From Rhodamnia argentea (Eukaryota > Streptophyta > Magnoliopsida > Myrtales > Myrtaceae): DNA of 64,000 nucleotides. Of this stretch, positions 1 through 11,141 are shown piece by piece. The stretch's first letter is position 1; every line of letters starts with the position of its first letter. The stretch spans positions 26,088,178 to 26,152,177 of the forward strand of contig NC_063158.1 of the NCBI RefSeq assembly GCF_020921035.1. The letters run 5' to 3'. Made by a program: the position numbers and the translations under genes. The notes beneath the pieces are model-generated. The model was given only the letters and a program-made list of their open reading frames with translations, searched no databases and was not told the origin of the DNA.

Positions 1-115
1 ACTTCCTTCCAAAGTTGACACACAAATACAAAAGGTTTAGTGCTAAATTAATATAATTGAAAGGTTTAGTACCGAATTGGTACCGATACAATAGGTTTTG
101 AAATTTTTTAGTAGC
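1..115. repeat. right end of a TIR transposon relative
   Basis: This stretch has the phrases typical of the right ends of the mobile family best seen at 41062-41677: a run about a pyrimidine-rich 'aggtttagt', then 'caataggtttt', then a pyrimidine-rich 'agctttccc' end. Only the terminal part is in the window, so family assignment rests on similarity to the more complete copies. Confidence 0.4.
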
Positions 116-1600
116 TTTCCCTTTCAATAGGCTAGTTCTCATTCTCGAGTAAACTTTTATGAGTTCGGTTTTCGAGCCATAAAATAGACAAAGATGATTG
201 CGGTATAGAAATATTTAGAGGCGTTTATTTCATTATTTCTTTATATATGACTGCTTCGATGATAATAATAACTAAAAAATGCACAACAATTTTCCCATCC
301 AGAAGAGTTCGAATCTGCCCCTAATCAATATTTTCAACAGATAGACCACCTTCCTAAAATGCTAACCCTAACGTAATATATGTTTTCCTATTTTTAAGCA
401 GTTTTTTTTAGGATCAAAAGCATTAACTCGACGGGGCTTACGTGCAAGTAATTAAAAGGAGTAAGATTAGGATTGCTAATTGTCCATTGGTAATCTTCGT
501 AGTTAACCTCTCATTGCAAGAGAGCTCTTTATGGGATGAAAATTTCTTGCTATTTATTAGGAGACTTTTTGACCTGATTTAGTCGTCCGAATTGACCGAA
601 ATATTATGACTCTAGAGAAATCTACACCAAAAAACTAAACCTAACATCCAGCCCTCCCCCCATTCTCTTCTCTTTGATTTTGTGAGATTACCGTTAACTA
701 TTTGAAAACTTTTATGTGAAAGCATAACTTAGTATTCAACTATTATAACGCCATCCACCGCTAAGCCTGTCTCAACCCCAGTAGGGCCTCCATCGCTGTT
801 CGCTCCACACCTTCATTGCAACAATGCATTGTCGTCCCTTTGCCCCGTACCTATCTCCATAGGTCGCATTTCACTATTTTTTAATGAGGTTTTTGAAAGC
901 CGGTTCTAGGGTTCCGAAACCAAGAGCCGGACCGATTCTTGCTAGAACCGATTTGGTAAGGCGAGTTCGGTCTAGTTTTTGGGTTGACCGGTCTGGTCGC
1001 TCACCCCCGAGTGAAATTGAGTCGGCAAAAGAGCAGTCTATCAAGCTTCCATCATCTAAGATAGATCGGCGAAAAGTGATGGGCGAAATCATCGACACCA
1101 AGCTTGTCGGTCACTTCTTTGAAAAGTTAAAAGATGGTTCTTATGATATATATAGCTTTTTCCTCAATTATATAAAAAGCATGTGGAACCTAAAAATATC
1201 AGTCCCCCATGTATCTTGTGTAATTTGCTTGCTTTTTCCCAATGTGTCCTTTAGTTGGATTCTCATAGAATCTTCCCCCTTTTCGACACAAGTGGAGAAG
1301 CACAGGAAAGATGCAAATTTTTCTTCATTGGCTTCATGTTGAATCAACTTAAGAATGATGTTACATTATTAAACTCGTTGTCTTTTCAGCCAAAGTTGGG
1401 TGGCCTCTTACTGTGGTCATTGACATCCAAATACATCACTCCATTACCGGCGTGCAATGCACAGGTGGGAGAGAAAGATAAACTATCCGGCATCGCTCCA
1501 CCATCCGACACCCATCAAACAGGGAAGTACAGCCTAAAGATCTTCTCACGAGAAGGCCCGCGTTAGATATGCATCTCCCGAAATCTTGACGTACTCGATC
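116..1600. other. intergenic, no gene recognised
   Basis: The DNA is AT-rich and has short open frames on both strands around 880-1560, none with a recognisable domain. Around 890-1010 it is rich in 'ccggttct', 'accgatt' and 'gaaccga' words that recur in degraded form near 6230-6670 and 10740-10880, which suggests an old dispersed repeat. I see nothing else I can support. Confidence 0.35.
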
Positions 1601-3950
1601 GGCCTCCTAAGTCGAGAAATCAAATTGCAGGTCAAAGCACGATAAAAACGCGAGTCGAAATTGGCGGGAGGAATCGAATTTGAGCCGCACGCTTACACAA
1701 TTTTTTTTTTTTTTTGGTCGGAAGGAAAATTTTCATTTTATTTAAAAGAAAAGTACATAACTTCAAGATAAAAATACAAATCAAACAAAACAAATAAATC
1801 TGAAAGATAAATCAACTTAATACTGACTGAAAAGACTTGTTCATTTCGCAAAAACGCATCAAAGCATAATTGGAGGCCGATCACCGAATCTCATATCAAT
1901 ATCAGTAATGAGTATATGCCAATATTTTTCTCTTCAATAATTATAGCTTTGGCGGAAGGTGGTGTGAGTATAGGTTTGGCATCCCCAGCACCATTATTAT
2001 ATAGAGATGGCACTAACAACACCAACAAGTTGAAAAATCACAGATAACGCCTTATAAATTTCATATCTATTTCTAGATCGGAATAAGAGAGTATCCAAAT
2101 TTAAATCCAAGTCATGATCGGGAGAGAAGACCAGCAAAACAAATGTCAATTGATCATAAAATAACCTTCAAATAAGCCGATTACAAAAGCAGTAGAGAAG
2201 AGCAGCGCTCGACTATATAGAATAAATACCGAAATCGAAGCGAGCGGGCAAATCCTGAATAGCAGATTCCTTCGAAACGCTCGCGCTCCGAATTCATGAG
2301 CTCACCGAACGAAACTTCAACTCGGACAGTCGACGAGAGTCCTCCATCTTCCTCGCTGAGTCTCATCGTGAGTCAACCACGGACCCTGTTCTTGCTTGAA
2401 TCATCAAGATGACTAGTCAGCTCCCACGTGGCGCAGATCTTCTCGATACGGGACCCGCGCAGCATGATTGTGAGAAATCATGGCCGTCCAACGTGGTCGC
2501 AAAGGGGTACGGGGAGCATCCGCAGTCAAAACACATGATGCATGGCCATGGCGTGTAGCGAGCCTTTGACCCCCGAAAGCCATTCGCCCATTGGCTCCAC
2601 TAGCAGTGAAAAAGTCGGACAAAAATAACATTTGGTAAAATCAACCAATCGTCACGGTGACGATTTAGAATATGGCAAAAATTGGCGGCTTTGGGCAGCT
2701 TCTTGTGTGTTTTGGAGGGGCACTCACTTCTCTACATTTCATTTCTTAATTATAAATAATAATGTTAGCAAAACATAATAATTTTTTAAGCTGTTGATCT
2801 AATTTTGCATTTTAAAAACTCATGGCTGCATTAGCAAAAATGGACAAAAACTTTGTGCGGTTAATGGGTACACAAGCAAGACTAACCTGGACAAGGAAAA
2901 GTATTTCACGTGGTTTCTCTGAGTACGATATAAATTTGCATGCGTTTACTTGAATCGTGAGCATAGACATGGCTTGGCGAGCAAAAGAGCTAAATTATAA
3001 GGTCTAGAATCCCCCCGATAATCATGACGATTTGTAGCTCATGGCATGTGTTGGTTTTCTAGATGAAAAAGAAAATGGGAATCATCCTATGGAGCATGAG
3101 ACGTAAGATTAACAACATACGTGTAAGATCGATACATAATCCGGTGATGCTGCCATTATTTTTTAGGATCAATGAGTGTGGCAACTTATAGAATTCAATA
3201 GAATGTTACTCACGTAGCTGAAAGCAAGAGGTCTCGCAAATTCTAAGGGAGACTTTCTAGAGTGTAGCTTTCTATGGAAAGACATTAAGAAAGACCAAAT
3301 GAACTACCGTGAAACTTCTTTAGTAAGAAAAGTCCAGATTGATTTAAACACAAAGAACTTTCTAGTCTTGCTTTTGTCTAAAGGTAGGAACCACATCCGA
3401 CCCGGAAAAAAGAAAAAAGAAAAAGAAAGAAAGTTAGGAACCATATCAAGCAACATTGCAATAAAAATTTCCCATATCATTCGACACATTAGTATGCGAT
3501 AATAAGTTATTATTTGACTTTTATTTTCTCGTGCTATTTAAATTTTTAATAAAATCATTAAAATCGGTTAACGGAAAATCATTTCGAATTTTTTTTTATG
3601 GCATATGAATCTCCTCAAGTACAGGAGATAGCGCCACGTCATCGAGATAGATTAAGTCAAGTTAATGAAATGCGGGGATTCCATTCCTTCTTTTGCATTA
3701 ATAAGAGGTTTGACGAATAAATGAATAACCAAAAAGCGGAGGCATGTGCGATGAAGTGGAAAAGGCCGAGCGGGAGGAGCCAACCAGCGAGCCGAGCCGA
3801 GCCGGGAAAGGGCGCGAAACGCACAAAGGGCCCCGATCACGTGCGACGGGAATCGGACGGCCAAGATCTCGGGCTCTCGAGCCCATCCGACGGCACATCG
3901 CGCGTCCAAGTCGCGTAAACTTATCGATAAACGAACGGCGGAGGGCTCCC
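1601..3950. other. intergenic and distal upstream region of NF-YB gene
   Basis: A more GC-balanced island lies at 2250-2640 and includes an ACGTGG (G-box-like) word near 2427. It carries two short minus-strand frames (2181-2366 and 2413-2631) that match no family I know. A CT/GA-rich and GC-rich stretch at 3720-3960 immediately precedes the NF-YB promoter. No gene can be supported here. Confidence 0.35.
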
Positions 3951-3979
3951 CCACGTGTCACCCGTGGCGCTCCTCCGAT

Positions 3980-3991
3980 CCAATATTAAAA
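3980..3991 (+). promoter_or_regulatory. CCAAT box and TATA-like core of NF-YB gene
   Basis: CCAAT at 3980-3984 runs straight into an AT-rich TATA-like stretch (atattaaaa), about 200 bases before the NF-YB start codon and just before the CT-rich leader. CCAAT is the DNA target of the NF-Y complex to which the encoded protein belongs, so self-regulation is conceivable but is only inference. Confidence 0.4.
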
Positions 3992-4042
3992 TCTCACAAC
4001 ATATCATCAGTCAGAATCGAAACCCACTTTCCATACGAGCAC

Positions 4043-4046
<4 letters not shown>

Positions 4047-4079
<33 letters not shown>
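4047..4079 (+). repeat. (CT)n tract in NF-YB leader
   Basis: A pure CT dinucleotide run lies about 115 bases before the start codon. CT/GA runs in 5' leaders are common in plant genes and recur in this window before the C2, SEC14-like and D6PK-like genes. Confidence 0.8.
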
Positions 4080-4080
<1 letters not shown>

Positions 4081-4192
4081 ACCAGTAGACCGCGGTCTTC
4101 TTCTAAAGTAAAACCCTCCCGCAAGAACCATCCAAACCTCGTTGTCTGTCTGAATTCTCGAGTTCAATTCGCTTCGACCCGGTTTGAGTTTC

Positions 4193-4897
4193 ATGGCGGA
4201 TTCGGACAACGACTCGGGAGGCCACAACGCCGCGAACAGCGAGTCGTCGGCCCTCGCACGCGAGCAGGACCGCTTCCTCCCGATCGCCAACGTCAGCCGG
4301 ATCATGAAGAAGGCGCTTCCCGCCAACGCCAAGATATCCAAGGAGGCCAAGGAGACCGTGCAGGTAAAATGACGACGACGGCGGCGGCTCCGTCTTCTGT
4401 CGAAAACCCTTTTGCGGCAATGAACCTGTTGGGAGAGATGATAATTGTGTGAACCCCGAATCCTGCAGGAGTGCGTGTCGGAGTTCATAAGCTTCATCAC
4501 GGGGGAGGCGTCGGACAAGTGCCAGCGGGAGAAGCGGAAGACGATCAACGGGGACGATCTGCTCTGGGCCATGACCACGCTGGGGTTCGAGGAGTACGTA
4601 GAGCCACTGAAGGTCTACCTCCAGAAGTTCCGGGAGATCGAGGGCGAGAAGACGGCGGCCATGGGGAAGGGCGGGGAGAGATCGGACGGCGGGGACGGCA
4701 GCAGCAGCATCGGCGGCGGCGGCGGCGGCGGAGGCAGCGTCGTGAACAGCGGGAGCTCCGCGGGTGGGTATGGTGGGGGGATGTACGGTGGGGGGATGAT
4801 GATGATGGGGCATCATGTGCATCATGCGCATCATCAGAGTCACCATCACATGTATGGATCCGGTAGTGGAGGGTCATCTGGTGGGAGACTAAGGTAG
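4193..4897 (+). CDS. NF-YB2/3-like: NF-YB histone-fold transcription factor subunit, NF-YB2/3 type
   Basis: The product is the B subunit of the NF-Y trimer, which binds CCAAT boxes; members of the NF-YB2/3 group promote flowering with CO and NF-YC in Arabidopsis. I read two exons, 4193-4363 and 4469-4897, separated by a 105-base GT-AG intron (gtaaaat...tcctgcag), giving 199 residues. The N-terminus [11 protein letters not shown] is the NF-YB2/3 signature. The histone fold spans about residues 26-115 and contains [18 protein letters not shown], then across the junction [14 protein letters not shown], then [18 protein letters not shown]. The tail is rich in Gly, Met and His. ATG 4193 is chosen because the frame upstream has only a TTG and the family begins at MADSD. 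Without splicing the frame stops a few codons into the intron, so the intron is needed for a whole domain. The Arabidopsis NF-YB2/3 genes are, as I recall, intronless. Confidence 0.95.
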
Positions 4898-7629
4898 GTT
4901 CTTCCCACTTTTTCTCTCTTTCTTTTCCTCTTATTTTATATATATAAACAAAGAGAAAAAGAATTTAACTTCTTCTCCCTCTTTCTCAATTAATTAGTAA
5001 AAAAAATGCTAAAATGGTGATGATGACGATGACGATGATGATGCCTAGCTCTTTTCGTTTTAGCTTGCCTTTCTAGTTTTATTTTTTTCCTTAGTGGATC
5101 CAAGTATTGTTCATGAATGATGTTAAAGAAGGGTGGTTTTTTTCCTTTTCTTTTCTTCCTTCCCCAGTTCGTTAATGAGTGTTTTCATGGAGTAGGAAGG
5201 GAAGAAGAAGAAGAGGTTTTGTTCACATGTATAATTGTGATTATTAGTGGGATTAGTGACGGCTAATCTTTCAAATGTTCTCTCCATCTCGGACACTGTT
5301 GTAAATTGCTGTGAGATGAATGTAAGAAGGGTTCTGCTGTGATGGGTTGGTTTTTCCAGTTGAAATGGAAGTGGAGGAAGTGAAAGAGAGACAGGGAGTG
5401 GATAACGCTGTAGGTCCATCTTCGCCTTGGTCCCATTTTGTTTTTGCGGGGTGTTTTTTCCCAACTTGCGGAAACGATTATCCATGCTCAGTGGATTTGA
5501 GTTGGTTTGTCGCTATATTTAGCAAAATCTAGTCATGCAGGGAAAGATACGAAGTAAAAAAGCTTCCATCACTTGTCGGTCGGTCTCTCTTTCTCTTTGA
5601 GGCTGGTTTTGGCTGCTTTCAACTGCATTATTCAACTAATTTCGTTTCCACACATGGATGTTTGTGTAGACTCTTGGGTGACTTTTCTTTCCCTTTTTTT
5701 TTTCGCTACTTCTTCCGCTGCAAATGAGAGTAAACAAGGCATGCCCTCAATCTTTATAGAGTAAAACCATGCTGTCAAAAATAGAACGAAATGGGTAAAT
5801 CCTATTTAGGGCAACGGCAACATAGGTATGTCAACTTTTGTTCGTTTTGCAACCGAGCATTCAGGTTTCATATTGTTGAATCAAGTATCTCACTTTTTTA
5901 GATTTGGCTGAATGTGAGGACACCGTTCAATATCGTGTGATGGGTTTTTACTAGGGTGACTTGCGTATCAGCAAGATGCATATCATCTTTATTTAGGAAT
6001 TAGGTAATAAGAAGGGAGAGGGAGAGAGAGAGAGAGAGAGAGAGTGTGTTCAGTTGGACTATCTTAGTCCCTCTAACATGTCTATGGTGGCATGACATCA
6101 TCTCAAGAGGCCAAATCAGATGACCATTACTTAATGGTGTTAATGTCCACGTTGGCATTTTTTTTTGTCGGTGATTGTAACGGGTGAGCCAAATTTGAAA
6201 AGTTGAGATATCCTATAGGGATGAACATGATTTTAGGGTAGAATCAGAAATCGATATGAAAGATAGGTTCTAAGTTCCAAAAATTGAGGAATCGGTTTCG
6301 ACGGGCACCTGGAACCACGCAATCTTGCGGTATTCCATGTGCGTGTAATTTGGAATTTCTAGTATAAGCTTTCATGTCCGCCGATATCCATAATTGAAAC
6401 ATTTATTTTGTTAATATTTCATATTTTCATGTGTCTAAATATGAGTTGTGGTCAATGGATTATAATAGCAAATAGTAGTCATTAGATGTGATGATTCATT
6501 GCAATCGTTTAATTAAGAATACAAGTGGAACCTATGTAGATCCTGAAACTGCTCCCGAAACCCGTGACTCGATAGGTTCCATATTTCAATAATTGGAGAA
6601 CCTGTTCGACGGATAAGGTCCATTTCCAGATGGAACTTGAACCGATCCTGAAATCGTTCTCCCCTAATAATTGGTTGAAGAAAAAATTTACATATTCAAT
6701 TGTAGAATAGATAATAATTAACATAATTATGGTGTCATCATCCGTTTTTAGGCTTTAGGTTTAATGTAAATTCTGCTCCAATTTTCATTTTGTCTAAGAA
6801 AATCATCAACTTTCATTGTAATCCCAAGTTGCATTCGTTACCCCTCAATCCAAAAATGACCCGACGGTTCCTTAAATAATTAACAATATATGGAGGCTAT
6901 TGTTTTCCATATAAAGGTCACAGTATTGATGAAAACGCACGTGATATTTAACCTCCAAGTGGTCATGATATTGATAATTTTAAAGAAGTAAGATCCGATT
7001 TTTGGAGGGAGAGTTAATTGGGACAGATTTGGGATTAAAGTGAAAGATGATGACCTTTTCTCGGACAAAAAAATGTTCAGGAAAGAATTAAAATTAGACC
7101 TAAAGTAGATTCTTTATAGGGAATTTTTTTTTTGTCTAACTTTATAGGGAATTAGGCCCCTTTTTTTGATATACATGCATGAAACATTGGAGAAATTTAG
7201 ATATAAGCACCGGTCAAAGGTAAGAGTTGTGTGGTCACATCCTAGACCAATCGCTTGTTCCTTTAAATGAACACCAAATTTGCACTCATTAAATACTCGA
7301 CAATGAAGAAGCCTCCTACCATGTGAACAGTAGCTGCGCTCCCCCAACCCCGCAGGCTTGCCATAGCCTCAAGCCAGCCACCATTGCTGATGTTCGTCTG
7401 CTATCTCTGCCGCTCACAGTTGTTTCAACACTCCCTCCACTGCATCATTGCCTCCCTCCTTGTTGCCGCACCATTGGTGTGCAAGAAGCGACCACAACAA
7501 CTAAAAACTAGCCATCATTTGCGGCTCACCATTGAACTCAAGCCTTAAATCTGGGTCGATCCGAGCTCGATCGGGGTCATGAAGACAATAGCTGGGATTT
7601 TTAAGGTCGATCCCTAGCCAAGGAGTTGT

Positions 7630-7635
<6 letters not shown>
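4898..7635. other. NF-YB 3' region and intergenic DNA
   Basis: The first few hundred bases are probably the 3' untranslated region. A (GA)n run lies at 6012-6044. The stretches near 6230-6320 and 6520-6670 share 'gaaccgatcctgaaa'-type words with 890-1010 and 10740-10880 and look like an old dispersed repeat. No gene is visible. Confidence 0.35.
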
Positions 7636-7686
<51 letters not shown>

Positions 7687-7812
7687 GGCTCAGTTGATGC
7701 CATCGTGCTTGGAAGCCGGTTGCAAGGTCGCTAGAGAAGTCAGGGGCGAGTGTTGCGGCAGCAGCAGCAGAGGGAGAGAGGTGCCGGTAGCGAAACCGGT
7801 GATGAGCACCAA

Positions 7813-7854
<42 letters not shown>

Positions 7855-7986
7855 GGCTCAGTTGATGCCATCGTGCTTGGAAGCCGGTTGCAAGGTCGCT
7901 AGAGAAGTCAGGGGCGAGTGTTGCGGCAGCAGCAGCAGAGGGAGAGAGGTGCCGGTAGCGAAACCGGTGATGAGCGCCAAGCTGAG
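7636..7986 (+). repeat. two-copy tandem block with (GA)n spacers
   Basis: A (GA)n run (7636-7684) is followed by a GC-rich unit (about 7685-7816), a second (GA)n run (to 7852) and a second copy of the same unit (7853-7986). The period is 168 bases. The unit copies differ by only one base that I can see (gagcacc versus gagcgcc), so the duplication is recent. Long open frames occur on both strands here but are low-complexity by-products. Confidence 0.9.
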
Positions 7987-8589
7987 TGTCGGCAGCAGTG
8001 GAGGATGACGGCTGTTGGAGGGAACAACTTATCATGTCTATCAATCCTCCTCGTCCGGTAACTATGCAACTGCCTTTACCAGTTTTCTCCTTAGCAGTAG
8101 AGAGTAGAGAGTCATGTGCATGGTCCCTCTCTCACTAAAGGAAAGCGGGCAAGTCATCTTTGCAAACAAGCCCTTTATCCAAGCGCTTGAGGCTCTACCC
8201 CTTTCTATCCCACACAATCCCATCTTCCCATTTTGCATGAGAAATGATTAGGATTTTGTCAGTATAATATTTTTTCAATAACCGTGAGAATAACATTATG
8301 TTATTGATTGCAAATTCTTGAAAGAGTGGACCCTACAATAATTTTATAGTTAATAATTATTTATTTTTTGTAAACCAAAACAGGTCGTTAGTCTTACAGT
8401 CACTTAAAGGCTGTTACATAATTAATTCTCAAATGATTGTGTGACTATCTTTAATTCAAATAAATAATGAATAACTATAGATTGTTGGGCGGTCCAATCC
8501 TTGAAAAATTTACTGCCTACAACATGCTATTACTCTCACCGTCATCCAAAAACTTTTACGCTAGCATGAAGAGTTGAGAAGAATGGCTC

Positions 8590-8770
8590 CTTTGGTTTTT
8601 GCGAAAAGTGAATGATTTGAACGATATTTTTCTGAAAACGATTACTTGTATCGTTTACAAAAATGAATAAATGAAAATTATATTAATCATCGATAAAACT
8701 ACTAACTAATTATTTCAAACATGTAAGCAATCATTTTACGTTTAAATTATATGTCTTTGTCGTGAAACAA
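8590..8770. repeat. MITE-like relic
   Basis: The segment starts with 'tttggtttttgcgaaaag' and continues with words (aatgatttgaacgat, attacttgtatcg, aaaatgaataaatga) that match the reverse complement of 36690-36935. Both resemble the TIR family bounding 37941-39585. It is a short non-coding relic. Confidence 0.4.
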
Positions 8771-9130
8771 TTGAAACTTGAAACAAGGTAGAACATATTG
8801 ATGTTGTTTGATTCAATGGTTTGGGGCACGACCAACCGGTCCGCCACTGATCACCTAATACTGTTGGCATTTCCACGGTTGGGTCAACTCGGATTTCTAG
8901 ATGGCCATTTCCTATATCACATGTACTACGTATAGAATCTGCGAAGAAATTTAATACGATGTTATGAATTCAATAATTCGCGTTGTTCTTTGATAATTTA
9001 GCCCATTCCAAACAACCCAAACAGCTATATGGGCAGTTGGGTAAAGATTGACAAAAAAAAGAACCCTGGACCGCTCCGTCTCGCCAAATCTTGATGACTC
9101 GGGTTATATGCGGTTCGAGCCTCAAGTTGA

Positions 9131-9162
9131 GTCGGGTCGGGTCGGGTCGGGTTGGGTCGGGT
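9131..9162 (+). repeat. (GGGTC)n microsatellite
   Basis: About six tandem copies of GGGTC with one interruption (gggtt). Confidence 0.85.
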
Positions 9163-11141
9163 ATCATGAAAAGTCGACTTGACCCATTGACACCCTTAAT
9201 AGAGTGATTAATAACTCACTATCTCCAAGGAATTGCTTAAATGGTATGCATGTTCATCCTTTTTTCCTCTTTTCTCAATGGCCCGCGCCGGCAAAGACAG
9301 GGAAGGCACTTCTTTTTTTTTTTTTTTTCAAAAAATTTTTTGGGCTTATGTTTTTCTTATTTATTGTATTTTTTTTTCGGTTTTCTCTTCTTTATTTTGA
9401 ACTTTTTTTCCTGATGTAGAGTCCATTTGGCACTGCATCGATCCTACATGTCCTAAAAACAGCACTTAAACATGCCCCATCGAACTTTTTCACTAGGTAC
9501 AATTTCATTTTTTTTGTCTTGATAAACGGTTTTGGAATAGAAATCTATTTGATAACTCAATTTCATTTTTTATTTTCATGACAAATTTTTTTTAACCTAG
9601 AAATAGGTTTGGAACAGAAACAAAAGTAATAATTCTTTTCATTACTCACTCCTCTCTCTCACGTCCTTGTTGCCAGTCTCCATGCACCAGTCGCCGGTCT
9701 CCTTCTACCACCGGTCGCCTCTCTTGCATCCCTATCGCTGTTTTGCCATCCACTAGTTGTCAATCTCTGTTCGCCGATCCCCCTCTACCGGTCGCCTAAT
9801 CGTAGAAATTTTATATTATTATCAAATGAATCATTGTTCCGAGAATTAAAATTTTTTGTTTTATCAAACACATGTCTCTGCTCAAAAACTTATCCAGGGA
9901 AGAGAAATAGAAAAATTTATTCCCGACTATATATAGAGCTCAATAAGAGAATAATTGTCATTCGTACCCTTAATCCCTCATTTCTAGGACATGATTACCT
10001 TTTAAATATCTCAGAAGAAAAATGTTATTCTCTTTCAATATAATTGGATGTCTAAAGACCTACATTAGTAAAACCTAAAACATAACTCTACACCGAAGAT
10101 CATACATGTTTTTTGTGCATGTAACTACGATTGAGCACTGGAATTGGACCGAACTCGCTGAATTTGGACAGTTTCAAGTTCATAATATTTGAAATTGGTG
10201 ATTGTTCATTCAGCTCTCGATTCTAGGTGAGGAACCGAACCACCCTAACTAAACTGATACACTTTTTTATTGGCAAGTTAACTATATGTGATCATATATT
10301 ATCACACGTATAATTTCTGGTCACCAAGATTTTTATTGATTAAAGATCCAAAATAGTAGAATGAGAGTTTGGGATAAGGAACAACACTTGCAAATAAAAA
10401 ATATTATTGTTGATTATTAGATGTTAGGATTCGATGCATAACCACAACGAAATAAAGCGTAAAGCGAAAAAGAGAAAACCATACAAGGTTTATCCTTAAA
10501 TTAGGGTTATGCTTAACATATAATGCCACTATAATTAGCATATCACATATTTCGTTACATAACTCAAGTCGAAATTATTAATATAAAAATATAAGATCAA
10601 ACTATAAAAATTATCTAGTGTTCGGGAGGCGCTGCCCTCATTAGACCCCCGCTCACTTAGCGGAGCGGTAGTCCCCGTGATTTTCTATTGATGAAAAATA
10701 TGAATAATTCCATAATATTATACTCATCCGAAAATCAAATCGAGTCGATCGGTCAATCTTATTTGATTTTAAGACCAGGTGGACTGGTTTCCGATTCTGT
10801 GTGCCGAAAAACGACCATTTTGTCCGGTTTTTGGTTGAAAGGTGGGAATCGGGCGCCGAGAAACCGATTACTCTTTGCGGGTTAAGTAGTTTTAACTTCA
10901 ATATTCGGAAAACCAAAAAGACAACGAACGTATTATCCAATAGAACCAAACACCATGACTGCTCGACACGTCAGAGGGGCAAACCCGTAAATTCGTGCCA
11001 AACATAAACCAACCACCGTAATTTCCAAATCACCCTCCTCATTTCACCACGCACCCACCCAAAAACCCCTCCTTTTTACTTTGATTCCATCGCCGCCGAC
11101 TACTCCAACCTTTTTTCACCTCCACCGTCGCCGTCAATCCC

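Larger units (their letters stand above)
8050..11100. other. intergenic, repeats only
   Basis: The region is AT-rich and has no recognisable gene. It holds a MITE-like relic (8590-8770), a (GGGTC)n run (9131-9162), a pyrimidine-rich stretch with repeated 'gtcgcc/ggtctcc' words (9640-9800), and a short GC-rich patch at 10620-10680. The last 100 bases are the leader of the trihelix gene. Confidence 0.4.

Noticed and set aside
874-1566. Open frames on both strands of 75-152 codons
   Set aside because: They have no recognisable motif, sit in a dispersed-repeat context, and show no splice or promoter pattern.
2181-2631. Two adjoining minus-strand frames with balanced composition
   Set aside because: I considered a first exon (MRLSEEDGGL... 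with a possible gtgagc donor) but found no continuing exon or family similarity.
4078-4877. Long antisense open frames (up to 248 codons) over the NF-YB gene
   Set aside because: They are mirror frames of a GC-rich coding region; the plus strand carries an unmistakable NF-YB histone fold with a proper intron.
7601-8044. Open frames on both strands across the (GA)n block
   Set aside because: They arise from dinucleotide repeats (Arg-Glu or Ser-Leu runs) and a duplicated non-coding unit; no domain is present.
10600-10690. GC-rich patch (gggaggcgctgccctc, ccgctcacttagcgg) as a structured RNA
   Set aside because: Short inverted words are present but no known RNA shape; it may be part of an old repeat.
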